A DNA stretch of 64,000 bases from HRBIN30 sp964534275 (GTDB lineage: Bacteria; Desulfobacterota; Binatia; HRBIN30). Below are positions 35,076 through 43,664 of the stretch, one piece after another. Every line of letters starts with the position of its first letter. Within the stretch, counting starts at the first letter, position 1. Below the pieces are notes generated by a model. It was not told where the DNA came from. It ran no database searches and saw only the letters and a list, made by a program, of their open reading frames with translations. The stretch is taken from the NCBI GenBank assembly GCA_964534275.1, contig CAZHQG010000008.1, positions 65,798 through 129,797 of the forward strand. The letters are read 5' to 3'. A program made the translations under genes and the position numbers.

Positions 35076-35771
35076 TCAAGCACCCCGACGAGACACCGAC
35101 CGTTGCTCCCGACTCAAGACTCCACCAACCGCGAGCATCCACAGCAGCAGCATCGAATTCGCTGGCATATTGATGGACATCGCTAGCGAAGAGAACCCTG
35201 TGTACGCGATCGCAATTCCACCAGCAGCAGTGGACACCCCGCCCACAATCGCCAGGACCGCAAGCCACCGAGGAAACCACCACGCGTGCCAAAGCGCGAC
35301 GCCGTACAGCGTGACCGCACAGCCCATCAGGAGAGCGAACATTGCAGCAAGGCCCGTCTCAATCTGACGCACAGCAAATGCTCCCTGAAACACCATCGCT
35401 TTTTCTCCCGTCGGCGCCGCCGCCCAGGCGTCCACCATGACCTTCAGCGCGACTCCGTCCACTGCTTGCAGGGCTGCGGCAAGAGCCATTCCGGCCACTG
35501 CACCCGCCGAGCCAAGGCGAGCCCACGTGTTGCTCTCCGGGTGCTCCAATCGCTTTGCGATGATCAGCAAAGCTGCCACCATCAGCACGACCCCCGAGAA
35601 CTGCGTCAAGTGACTCGTAACCCAGAGCCGATCCGCCGCGTACTCCGCGAATGCCGCCACCGCGTCGTGAGGATCGGCGTCCATGGGGTGAAGATAGGTC
35701 CCGAGAAACAGAGCGACGCTCCCCACAATCGCGCAGCCAGCCGCGAATCTGCGCTCGAAACGGTCCTCCAT
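35076..35771 (-). CDS. Six-helix membrane protein of unknown function
   Basis: 231 aa; the ATG at 35771 follows AAAGGAGATTGGGA, a strong site, whereas longer starts have none. About six hydrophobic helices, the first at residues 10-27 (GCAIVGSVALFLGTYLHP), others around VVLMVAALLIIAKRL, AAMFALLMGCAVTLYGVALW, WLAVLAIVGGVSTAAGG. The pattern resembles DUF4386-like proteins, but the match is weak. No catalytic motif seen. Between the cytochrome c' gene and a DJ-1/PfpI gene. Confidence 0.6.
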   Translation of the reverse strand: MEDRFERRFAAGCAIVGSVALFLGTYLHPMDADPHDAVAAFAEYAADRLWVTSHLTQFSGVVLMVAALLIIAKRLEHPESNTWARLGSAGAVAGMALAAALQAVDGVALKVMVDAWAAAPTGEKAMVFQGAFAVRQIETGLAAMFALLMGCAVTLYGVALWHAWWFPRWLAVLAIVGGVSTAAGGIAIAYTGFSSLAMSINMPANSMLLLWMLAVGGVLSREQRSVSRRGA

Positions 35772-35864
35772 TCCCAATCTCCTTTCCCGTCCGCCTTTCA
35801 CGCCATGTTCCCACTGCTCGGTGGGGGTCATAGAATCGTCTGCTCCCGTGGCGGTCACAGAAGC

Positions 35865-36434
35865 CTACACTGCGTCGCAGTAGGGATAGTCCATCTGAGC
35901 TGCGATTCGAGCCCGTGCCTTGGCGCCAGCCAGGCGCTCCACCACGTACAGGCCAGCGTCGATTGCCGATGAAACGCCCGCCGCAGTGATCACGTCCCCT
36001 TCATCGACAACACGCGCACGCACAACCGCGGCACAATAGGGCTCGAGTTCGGCATATGCACTGGGATGCGTCGTGGCCCGGCGGCCACGAAGAAATCCCG
36101 CAGCACCAAGCAGCAAGGCACCGGTACATACCGAAACCTTCAGCGTTACGGGCTCCGCCGTTTTCAGCCACTCGAGAAAGTGCAGGTCGTGCTGCAGACT
36201 CCTTGTGCCTAGCCCGCCGGGCACGAAGACCATGTCGTAGAACCCCAGCGACTCCAGTACCACGTCGGCTTCGATCCGCATGCCTCGATCGTCCACGACG
36301 GCACGCCTCGTCGCACACAGCTTCCACTCGAAATCCTCGAGAATCCGCATCGACTTGAGGCGCGTGACGGGATCGTAAAACCCGACCAGGTCCAGAGCGG
36401 TCATGCGGTCGAACAAGACGAACGCGCACTTCAT
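35865..36434 (-). CDS. DJ-1/PfpI family protein
   Basis: 189 aa. Class I glutamine-amidotransferase-like fold: MKCAFVLFDRMTALDLVGFY at the start, DMVFVPGGLGTR, and the nucleophile elbow VSVCTGALLLGAAGFLRGR with the reactive Cys, followed by ATTHPSAY. This arrangement is that of the isonitrile hydratase/AraC-partner-like subgroup of DJ-1/PfpI proteins rather than PfpI proteases. Possible roles include isonitrile hydration or glyoxal detoxification; the substrate is not determined. Cytoplasmic. Confidence 0.8.
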   Translation of the reverse strand: MKCAFVLFDRMTALDLVGFYDPVTRLKSMRILEDFEWKLCATRRAVVDDRGMRIEADVVLESLGFYDMVFVPGGLGTRSLQHDLHFLEWLKTAEPVTLKVSVCTGALLLGAAGFLRGRRATTHPSAYAELEPYCAAVVRARVVDEGDVITAAGVSSAIDAGLYVVERLAGAKARARIAAQMDYPYCDAV

Positions 36435-36579
36435 CGCCAGGCTTCCTACAACACCAGCACCGACAACGCATCTGCGGCACACCGTTTTGGGGCGTCCCGT
36501 CGACCGACCCCCACACGTGCCGCCTGGTTCCCATCCACAGCAGGAGGCGACGCACAGTTCTCTCCGTGCTTCCCGCGTC

Positions 36580-37497
36580 TCACTGCTCGCCTTCCGAGTC
36601 GACGGTGTGCGCAATTGGACGCACCTGCCGCAAGTACCGCGCGATCGCTCGCAGCTCCTCTTCCGGCGCATCGCGATAGCCAGGGCCCCCACCTTTGCCT
36701 TCCACGACTTCCGCCATCCAGCCCTGCACGTTGTCGTATTCCGGTGTGAAGCCGGTGCGTAAGAGATTCACGATGTCGTCTTCGCTCCAGTCCCCAATCC
36801 CGGTTTCGTGCGGCGTGATGTTCGGCACTTTCTCGCCACCGGGTCCGTGCTCCGTTCCTGCAAGATACAGATCGAACCGGATCGCGCCGACCCAATTGCG
36901 CGGCGTGTGGCAATCGGCACACAGCGCAACGTGGTCTACCCAATAACGCCCGCGTTCCACGAGATCGAGCGGCCGTCCCTTGGGAGGCTGGAAGCGCGGG
37001 GCCCAAAGCCAACGCCACAGGCGGTACGCCAACCGGGCAAAGGGAACCTCTCCTTCGTGCGGCCGATTGGGCTGACGAACCGCAGGCAACGTGCGCAAGT
37101 ACGCCACCAAATCGCGCACGTCCGCGTCGCTCATCCCGCTGTACCAGTAGTACGGCATCGCCGGCGACTCGACTCCCTTGCCGCGTGCGATTCCCTCGCG
37201 AATCGCAGCAATGATCTCTTCGTCGCTCCAACGACCAATTCCCGTTTCGGGATCGGGCGTAATGTTCGTGCCGTAAAACTTCCCGAACGGCGTGGGCACT
37301 TCGCCGCCCCCCGCCCCTACCGGGCCGTCCTTTGCCGTGTGGCAACCACAGCCTGCCGCCAGCGCAAAGACTGTTCGCCCGCGCTCAGGATCGCCGCCCC
37401 CAAGCGCGGGGCCTGCAGCGCACAACACCGCCGCCACAGCTGCGGCTAGCCACGCGAAGAACGCGGCTCCACCCCTCTTCTCCAAAGCGATCGTCAC
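36580..37497 (-). CDS. Diheme c-type cytochrome with an atypical first heme motif
   Basis: 305 aa from the GTG at 37497, 17 bases after recG ends (GGGAGG before it). Signal peptide about 10-33 (AAAVAAVLCAAGPALGGG). Two cytochrome c domains of the family that accompanies membrane dehydrogenases: domain 1 (about 35-150) with GTNITPDPETGIGRWSDEEI, domain 2 (about 175-290) with the heme site ALCADCHTPRNW and PNITPHETGIGDWSEDDI. In domain 1 the heme site reads GCGCHT, so only one residue separates the two Cys instead of two; heme attachment there may be single-thioether or lost. Periplasmic electron carrier, possible donor for the aa3 oxidase. Confidence 0.8.
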   Translation of the reverse strand: MTIALEKRGGAAFFAWLAAAVAAVLCAAGPALGGGDPERGRTVFALAAGCGCHTAKDGPVGAGGGEVPTPFGKFYGTNITPDPETGIGRWSDEEIIAAIREGIARGKGVESPAMPYYWYSGMSDADVRDLVAYLRTLPAVRQPNRPHEGEVPFARLAYRLWRWLWAPRFQPPKGRPLDLVERGRYWVDHVALCADCHTPRNWVGAIRFDLYLAGTEHGPGGEKVPNITPHETGIGDWSEDDIVNLLRTGFTPEYDNVQGWMAEVVEGKGGGPGYRDAPEEELRAIARYLRQVRPIAHTVDSEGEQ

Positions 37498-37514
37498 TCG
37501 CCGGCCTCCCGACG

Positions 37515-40019
37515 TTAGCCGATTTGGGCGAGTTCCAGCCGGCCAGCCCAGCGATGTTTGAGAATCATGCGCAAAGGCTGCGACTCCGGCAGTTGCAGCT
37601 CCGGATCCCGAGCAAGCCACTGCTCCGCCGCCCACCGTGCTTGCTCGAGCACGCCTCGGTCGCGCACGATGTTCGCCACGCGAAAATCGGGCAGTCCGGC
37701 TTGCCGCGTGCCGAGCAACTCTCCGGGCCCGCGCAACTCGAGGTCGATTTCTGCAATTTGAAATCCATCTGTGATTTGCATCGCTTGCAGGCGTCGCTCG
37801 GTGTCGTCGCCGCGCTGGTACGAAGCCAACAAGATACAGTACGACTCGTCTCCGCCGCGCCCCACTCGCCCGCGAAGTTGGTGCAACTGTGACAGGCCAA
37901 ACCGTTCCGCATGTTCTACCACCATCACCGTGGCGTTGGGCACATCGATGCCAACTTCGATCACGGTCGTACTGACCAGAAGTTGTACATCGCCGCTTTG
38001 GAACCGCCGCATCACCGCGTCTTTCTCCGCGGGCTTCATCCGCCCGTGCACGAGAGCCACGCGGTACCCCTCGAACACCGTCTGCGCCAGCTCTTTGGCC
38101 ATGGAGGTCGCGTCGCGCAGATCGGTATCCTCGCTGCCTTCTACCAGCGGATACACCACGTATGCCTGGTGACCACGGTCGAGCTCGCGCTTGACCAAGC
38201 TGTACACCTCGGCACGATCCGCATCCCCGCGCAAGAGCGTGCGGACCGGCTTGCGCCCCGGCGGAAGCTCATCGAGCAGCGACACGTCCAGGTCGCCATA
38301 CAAGGTCATCGTGAGTGTCCGGGGAATCGGCGTAGCCGTCATGAGGAGAATGTGAGGACTGCTGTCGCCGCGGCAACCTAGTCGGCGCAAGGCTGCACGT
38401 TGCAACACGCCAAAGCGATGTTGCTCGTCGATCACCCCGAGGCCGAGATGCGCAAACTGCACACCTTCTTGAATGAGCGCGTGCGTACCCACCACGAGCT
38501 GCACGCGACCTTCCGCAACCCCTGCAAGGATTTTCTCCCGCTCGCTGCGGCGGATCGCACCGGTGAGCAACGCGGTCGTAACCGGCAAGCCGGAGGTCAA
38601 CTGCGTAACCGTTCGATAATGCTGTTCAGCAAGCAGCTCCGTGGGCGCCATGAACGCGCACTGGGCTCCGTTCGCGATCGCCACCAGAGCGGCGTACAGA
38701 GCGACCACTGTTTTGCCGCTGCCCACGTCCCCTTGAACTAATCGGTGCATCGGGTGGCCGCGACGAAGGTCGCTCACAATTTCCCCGATCACCCGGCGTT
38801 GCGCGCCTGTAAGCGCAAACGGCAGGCTGCGCAAGAAGTCGCTGGTCAAACGCCCGTCGTCTTCGAACTTGAGCCCCGCTTCGCGCTCCACGCTGCGTCG
38901 GCGCAGTTGCATGCCGAGCTGAAGGAAAAACAGCTCGTCGAACACCAGCGAGCGATGCGCCAGCGAGCGAAAGGCGTTCAGCGCTTCCACGTCGGCTTCG
39001 TTGTCCGGCAAGTGGATTTGTTCCAACGCACGAGCAAGGTCGGTGACCGCCGCCTCGCGCACGATCTCTTCTGGGAGCACGCTTGGCAGTCGTGAAGCAA
39101 AATCCTGCACTGCGGCTTGTACGATGCGCCGCATGGTCGCCACCGCCATGCGCCCGGGCTTTTGATAAATGGGCAACACGCGCGACTGCTGCGCATCCGC
39201 CGCGCCTTCGGGTTCCACGTCCGGATGCGCCATTTGCAACGTAAAGCGATAGGCTCCTTCCACGCGCCCGTATACACGGTAGCGCCGGCCCACTTCGAGC
39301 CGCCCTTTGAAAAACGGAATTTGCTGGAACCACACCAACCCCAAGGCGCCGCTTGCGTCGCGCAACAAGCCCTGAAGTACGTGGCGCTGCGCGCGGCCCA
39401 GGAAGCGCTCCTCCAAGCTCACCAACTCCCCCACGACCGTTGCCGTTTGTCCCACCTGCAACGCACGGATTGGCGTGACCACGCGGCGATCTTCGTACCG
39501 GAACGGCAGGTGGTACAGCAGATCTTCGATGGTCTCGATCCCCATGCGGCGCAGGTCGTTCGCGCGGTGCGGACCAACGCCTTTGGCAAATTGCACGGGG
39601 CGCTCGAGCAGCGCGAGACTCTCGGCGAGGTTTCCGGTAAATCGACGGTACTCCACCGGGGCAGTGCTGCATGCAAGGGCATTTTCCAGCGCTGCTAACT
39701 CCATGCGACACCGGCTCACCATGGCTGCGCGATCCGCCAGAGGCACGGCGCCCACGCGCTCGAGCGCCGCACACAAGGCAGCCAACGCACCACGCTGGGC
39801 AGCGGTGGTCAAGCTGTTCAGCAATTGCCGACCCTGTGCAGCGAGCTCTCGGGCGGGAAATTCCGTGCGCGCAGCAACTTCAGGCGAAGCCTGCGCCAGG
39901 AAACGCAGCGGCGCGCGCACTGCCTGCAAAAACTGCTCGAGTTCCGGCGGCAATGCCGTCGCACCCCGATTTCTGGCCTCGCCTGCCGGCGCTTTCACAC
40001 CCTGCCGTTCTTCGGCCAT
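37515..40019 (-). CDS. recG: ATP-dependent DNA helicase RecG
   Basis: 834 aa, longer than the E. coli enzyme (693) because of an N-terminal helical extension (about residues 1-130). It remodels stalled replication forks and Holliday junctions. The wedge/OB domain includes FAKGVGPHRANDLRRMGI and VVGELVSLEERFL. Helicase motifs: I VQGDVGSGKTVVAL, Ia MAPTELLAEQH, II GVIDEQHRFGV, III MTATPIPRTL, V STTVIEVGIDVPNA, VI QLRGRVGRGG. The ATG at 40019 starts MAEERQGVKAPAGE; the next gene upstream begins 153 bases away. Confidence 0.95.
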   Translation of the reverse strand: MAEERQGVKAPAGEARNRGATALPPELEQFLQAVRAPLRFLAQASPEVAARTEFPARELAAQGRQLLNSLTTAAQRGALAALCAALERVGAVPLADRAAMVSRCRMELAALENALACSTAPVEYRRFTGNLAESLALLERPVQFAKGVGPHRANDLRRMGIETIEDLLYHLPFRYEDRRVVTPIRALQVGQTATVVGELVSLEERFLGRAQRHVLQGLLRDASGALGLVWFQQIPFFKGRLEVGRRYRVYGRVEGAYRFTLQMAHPDVEPEGAADAQQSRVLPIYQKPGRMAVATMRRIVQAAVQDFASRLPSVLPEEIVREAAVTDLARALEQIHLPDNEADVEALNAFRSLAHRSLVFDELFFLQLGMQLRRRSVEREAGLKFEDDGRLTSDFLRSLPFALTGAQRRVIGEIVSDLRRGHPMHRLVQGDVGSGKTVVALYAALVAIANGAQCAFMAPTELLAEQHYRTVTQLTSGLPVTTALLTGAIRRSEREKILAGVAEGRVQLVVGTHALIQEGVQFAHLGLGVIDEQHRFGVLQRAALRRLGCRGDSSPHILLMTATPIPRTLTMTLYGDLDVSLLDELPPGRKPVRTLLRGDADRAEVYSLVKRELDRGHQAYVVYPLVEGSEDTDLRDATSMAKELAQTVFEGYRVALVHGRMKPAEKDAVMRRFQSGDVQLLVSTTVIEVGIDVPNATVMVVEHAERFGLSQLHQLRGRVGRGGDESYCILLASYQRGDDTERRLQAMQITDGFQIAEIDLELRGPGELLGTRQAGLPDFRVANIVRDRGVLEQARWAAEQWLARDPELQLPESQPLRMILKHRWAGRLELAQIG

Positions 40020-40171
40020 ACGGTAATCTACTTTTGCGCAAGCACCTGACTTTTTCCATTGGCGCGGCCGAAACGACACAAGGTTGCAACGTTTCGAATG
40101 AAGCAACTGTCTGGAGCTGCGGACGCGCGGGCCGGAAGACCGTTCTCTGCAGGTCTCCCGGAGCCATGCCC

Positions 40172-42034
40172 TTAACGCGAGTACGTGAGCCCGAAGCCAA
40201 ACGGGAACAGCGGATCGTACACCGGATCGCCAACGTTCAGCGGGATCTCGTCCATCGCGCGCGGCCATGAGAACGAGAGCTTGCCCGTGGGTGGCCAATC
40301 GCCGAACAACACATCTGCTACGCCCTGCCCCTCGGTTCCCGGAAGCCACGCAACGACGAGCGCATCGGCCAAGTCGAGCACTTCGCCAAGAACGAGAGGC
40401 CGGCCGGTCACCAAGACGACCACCAGCGGTACACCCGTCTGTGCCAAGCGGCGCACCAGCTCTATTTGATGCGGTTCGATCGCAAGGTCGCGCCGATCGC
40501 CCAGGTACTCGGCGTACGGGCGTTCGCCAATGACGGCAATTGCCGCGTCCGCCGCTTCCGCACCTGAGCCGTCAATCGAGTATGTCACCTCGGTTCCGGG
40601 CGATACAGTGGCGCGGATCCCATCCAGAATCGTCGTCCCTTGCGTCGTGGCTCCGCTCCCGCCACGCCAGGTGATCGTCCACCCGCCGCACTGGTACCCA
40701 AGGTTGTCAGCGTGCACGCCCGCCAGATGCACGCGGTGGAGATCCTTTCGCAGCGGGAGCGTGGATCGCTCGTTCTTGAGCAACACGAGCGACTCGCGCA
40801 CCGCTTGGCGTGCAAGGTTGCGGTGCACCACCGAGCCCACTTCCCGCTGCAGCGAATCGTTCGACCAAAGCTCCGGCCCGCGGCGCAGAAGACCCATGGC
40901 GAACTTCACGCGTAAAATGCGCCGCACTGCGTCGTCGATCCGCTCCACAGGCACCCGCCCTTCCTCCACGAGCTCCAACAGTGCGGCGATAAACTCGCGG
41001 TAGCGGTGGGCAACCATGCCCATGTCGATCCCGGCCAGCACCGCCTGCCGGACGGCCTCCTTGTAGTCAGGGTGGAGTTGATCGATCGCCAGGTAGTCCG
41101 AAATCAAAAAGCCGTCGAAGCCGAGCTCGTTTTTCAGCACGTCCGTCAGCAGGTACCGGTGGGCCGTCATCTTGACGCCGTTCCAGCTACTGTACGAAAC
41201 CATGATCGCCTTCGCGCCAGCGGAAAGAGCAGCGCGATACGGCGCCAAGTGTACCGCTCGCAGCTCAGCCTCCGGCATGCGCGCATCGCCTTGGTCGATC
41301 AGCATCAGCGGCGGGGTGGACGTGCCGAACACGGTGCCGCCATCGGCCACGAAGTGCTTGGCCGTCGCTAACACCGCTTCGCGGTGGGAAAGCCCGCCGC
41401 GTTGAAACCCGCGCACGGCTGCCGCCCCCAGTTCGGCCACCAGCGCTGGATCCTCCGAGAAGCTCTCGTACGTTCGGCCCCAACGCTCGTCCCGCGCCAC
41501 CGCAACCGTGGGCGCGAACGTCCAGTGGAACCCCGTCGCGCGCATTTCCTTTGCGGTCGCATGCGCAAGTTCCTCCACCAACCCAGCGTTGCGTGTGCAC
41601 CCCAGGCCGATGTTGTGGGGGAAAATCACCGCCCCGACGACGTTGTTGTGCCCGTGCACCGCATCGACACCGTAAAGCAGCGGGATCGCCAAACGGCTCC
41701 GGAGCGCCGCGCGCTGCGCCTCGTCGTACATGCGCGCCCACGCCGCCACGGAATTCCCTTCTGGCGGATCGGCATCCCCACCGTTCAGCAAGGAGCCCAG
41801 GGCCCATGTAGGGATGTCGTCCAGGCTTACCAATTTGTCGATCTCGGCCTGGGTCATTTGCCCGACCTTCTCCGCGAGGGTCATGCGTGCCAACAGCGCA
41901 TTTGCCTGCGGATCGTAACGCCGCAGCGACTCCGCACTGCCTCCGGCCGGCTCGCCATCGCTCCCGCAGCCACTTGCGACCAGGGCTGCAGTGAGCAGCA
42001 ACGTGGCCCACCAACGCAGGGCACGCACTCTCAT
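40172..42034 (-). CDS. Glycoside hydrolase family 3 beta-glucosidase-like lipoprotein
   Basis: 620 aa; the ATG at 42034 has GGGAGGACGC upstream. A lipobox (LVASGCGSDG) predicts a lipid-anchored envelope protein. The GH3 barrel (about 40-390) has MTLAEKVGQMTQAEID, GVDAVHGHNNVVGAVIFPHN, and the nucleophile Asp in DGFLISDYLAID (about residue 310). The C-terminal alpha/beta sandwich (about 410-600) has LVLLKNERSTLPL and VVVLVTGRPLV, ending FGFGLTYSR. It probably cleaves beta-linked glucosides or similar oligosaccharides in the periplasm; exact specificity unknown. Divergent from gltA. Confidence 0.92.
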   Translation of the reverse strand: MRVRALRWWATLLLTAALVASGCGSDGEPAGGSAESLRRYDPQANALLARMTLAEKVGQMTQAEIDKLVSLDDIPTWALGSLLNGGDADPPEGNSVAAWARMYDEAQRAALRSRLAIPLLYGVDAVHGHNNVVGAVIFPHNIGLGCTRNAGLVEELAHATAKEMRATGFHWTFAPTVAVARDERWGRTYESFSEDPALVAELGAAAVRGFQRGGLSHREAVLATAKHFVADGGTVFGTSTPPLMLIDQGDARMPEAELRAVHLAPYRAALSAGAKAIMVSYSSWNGVKMTAHRYLLTDVLKNELGFDGFLISDYLAIDQLHPDYKEAVRQAVLAGIDMGMVAHRYREFIAALLELVEEGRVPVERIDDAVRRILRVKFAMGLLRRGPELWSNDSLQREVGSVVHRNLARQAVRESLVLLKNERSTLPLRKDLHRVHLAGVHADNLGYQCGGWTITWRGGSGATTQGTTILDGIRATVSPGTEVTYSIDGSGAEAADAAIAVIGERPYAEYLGDRRDLAIEPHQIELVRRLAQTGVPLVVVLVTGRPLVLGEVLDLADALVVAWLPGTEGQGVADVLFGDWPPTGKLSFSWPRAMDEIPLNVGDPVYDPLFPFGFGLTYSR

Positions 42035-42179
42035 GCGTCCTCCCTACGCGTACCCTTGCGTCGAGGCAAGCCGCCCGCTCCCTGCAGCGCAGGCAATTCC
42101 ACAGTTGCAAAAAACCAGCGCTGCTCCGATTGCGCTTTTTCTTCCCAAAGCCATAATGCGCGGCCAGGAGGTTGGTGCC

Positions 42180-43511
42180 ATGCCTGGAAAGAACTCGCTG
42201 ACGATCATCGATAATCGCACCGGTAAGCAGTACGAAATTCCCATCGAACACAACGCCATCCGCGCTGCGGACCTCAAGCAAATCAAGGTGAACGACGACG
42301 ACCCTGGGCTCCTGTCGTACGATCCTGCTCTAACGAACACCGCCACGTGCAAGAGCCGCATCACGTACATCGATGGGGAGAAAGGGATTTTGCGCTACCG
42401 CGGATACCCGATCGAAGAGCTGGCGGAGAAGAGCAACTATCTCGAGACCGCGTATTTGATCGTGAAAGGGGAGTTGCCTGACGCCAAGCACTTTGCCGCG
42501 TGGCGCAAGAACATCACCAACCACACGATGGTGCACGAAAACATCAAAACCTTCATCGAGGGCTTCCGCTACGACGCCCATCCGATGGGAATTCTCGTCG
42601 GCACCATCGGGGCGATGTCGACCTTTTATCCCGACGCCAAAAACATCTTCGACCTCGAGTCGCGCCGGCTGCAGACCCGACGACTGATCGGCAAGATGCC
42701 CACGATCGCTGCATGGGCGTACCGGAAAATGCGTGGCTTGCCGTACGTCTACCCCGACAACGACCTCAGCTACACCGGGAACTTCATGTCCATGTTGTGG
42801 AAAATGACCGAACTCAAGTACAAACCCGACCCCGTGCTCGAACGGGCGCTCGATGTTCTGTTCATCCTCCACGCCGATCACGAGCAGAACTGTTCCACGA
42901 ACGCGCTCCGCAGCGTCGCCAGTTCCCAGGTCGACCCGTACTCCGCAGTCGCGGCTGCCGTGGCGGCACTGTACGGCCCGCTTCATGGCGGTGCGAACGA
43001 GGCGGTCATCCGCATGTTGATGGAAATTGGCTCGGTCAGCCGCGTTCCCGAGTACATCAAGAAGTTCAAGGCGGGCGAGGGCCGACTGATGGGGTTCGGA
43101 CACCGGGTGTACAAGAACTACGACCCACGAGCAAAAATCATCAAAAAAATTGCCTACGAGGTGTTCGAGGTCACGGGCAAGAATCCCCTCATCGACATTG
43201 CGCTCGAGCTCGAGCGCATTGCACTGCAGGACGACTACTTCGTCACGCGGAAGTTGTATCCGAACGTCGACTTTTACTCTGGGATCATTTACCAGGCCAT
43301 GGGTTTTCCGCTCACGATGTTTCCCGTCTTGTTCGCCATCCCACGCACGTCGGGCTGGATGGCGCAGTGGGCAGAAATGGTGCGCGACCCCGAGCAGAAA
43401 ATTACCCGACCACGGCAGATTTATATCGGCGAAGGCGAACGCCATTACATCCCGATCGAGGAACGACCGGAACCTACCCAGCGGGAAGATGCCGTGAGCG
43501 AAGCGATCTGA
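42180..43511 (+). CDS. gltA: Citrate synthase
   Basis: 443 aa; the ATG at 42180 is preceded by AGGAGG, while an ATG at 42156 has none. Condenses acetyl-CoA with oxaloacetate at the entry of the TCA cycle. Catalytic residues: His in LHADHEQNCSTNALR, His in GPLHGGANEAV, and Asp in PNVDFYSGIIYQAMG; also GFGHRVYKNYDPRAKI. Length and the N-terminal extension fit the hexameric bacterial type. A strong hairpin lies just after the stop codon, so it is probably monocistronic. Confidence 0.95.
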   Translation: MPGKNSLTIIDNRTGKQYEIPIEHNAIRAADLKQIKVNDDDPGLLSYDPALTNTATCKSRITYIDGEKGILRYRGYPIEELAEKSNYLETAYLIVKGELPDAKHFAAWRKNITNHTMVHENIKTFIEGFRYDAHPMGILVGTIGAMSTFYPDAKNIFDLESRRLQTRRLIGKMPTIAAWAYRKMRGLPYVYPDNDLSYTGNFMSMLWKMTELKYKPDPVLERALDVLFILHADHEQNCSTNALRSVASSQVDPYSAVAAAVAALYGPLHGGANEAVIRMLMEIGSVSRVPEYIKKFKAGEGRLMGFGHRVYKNYDPRAKIIKKIAYEVFEVTGKNPLIDIALELERIALQDDYFVTRKLYPNVDFYSGIIYQAMGFPLTMFPVLFAIPRTSGWMAQWAEMVRDPEQKITRPRQIYIGEGERHYIPIEERPEPTQREDAVSEAI

Positions 43512-43519
43512 CCTTGCAC

Positions 43520-43560
43520 GCCTCCGGGTGTTTGGGGCACATCCTTCGACACCCGGAGGC
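43520..43560 (+). terminator. Terminator after gltA
   Basis: A perfect 12-base inverted repeat, GCCTCCGGGTGT (43520-43531) and ACACCCGGAGGC (43549-43560), with a 17-base loop, starts nine bases after the gltA stop. There is no T tract, so termination may need a factor. Confidence 0.7.
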
Positions 43561-43664
43561 GGCGGTCACCCGGCAGCTTGCGAGCGCGTGCACTTCGCTT
43601 CCCCTTGGGCTAGACACCGCGAGCCCCTCTAAGGGGGCTGCTTTCATTGTCGAGGAGCGCACCC

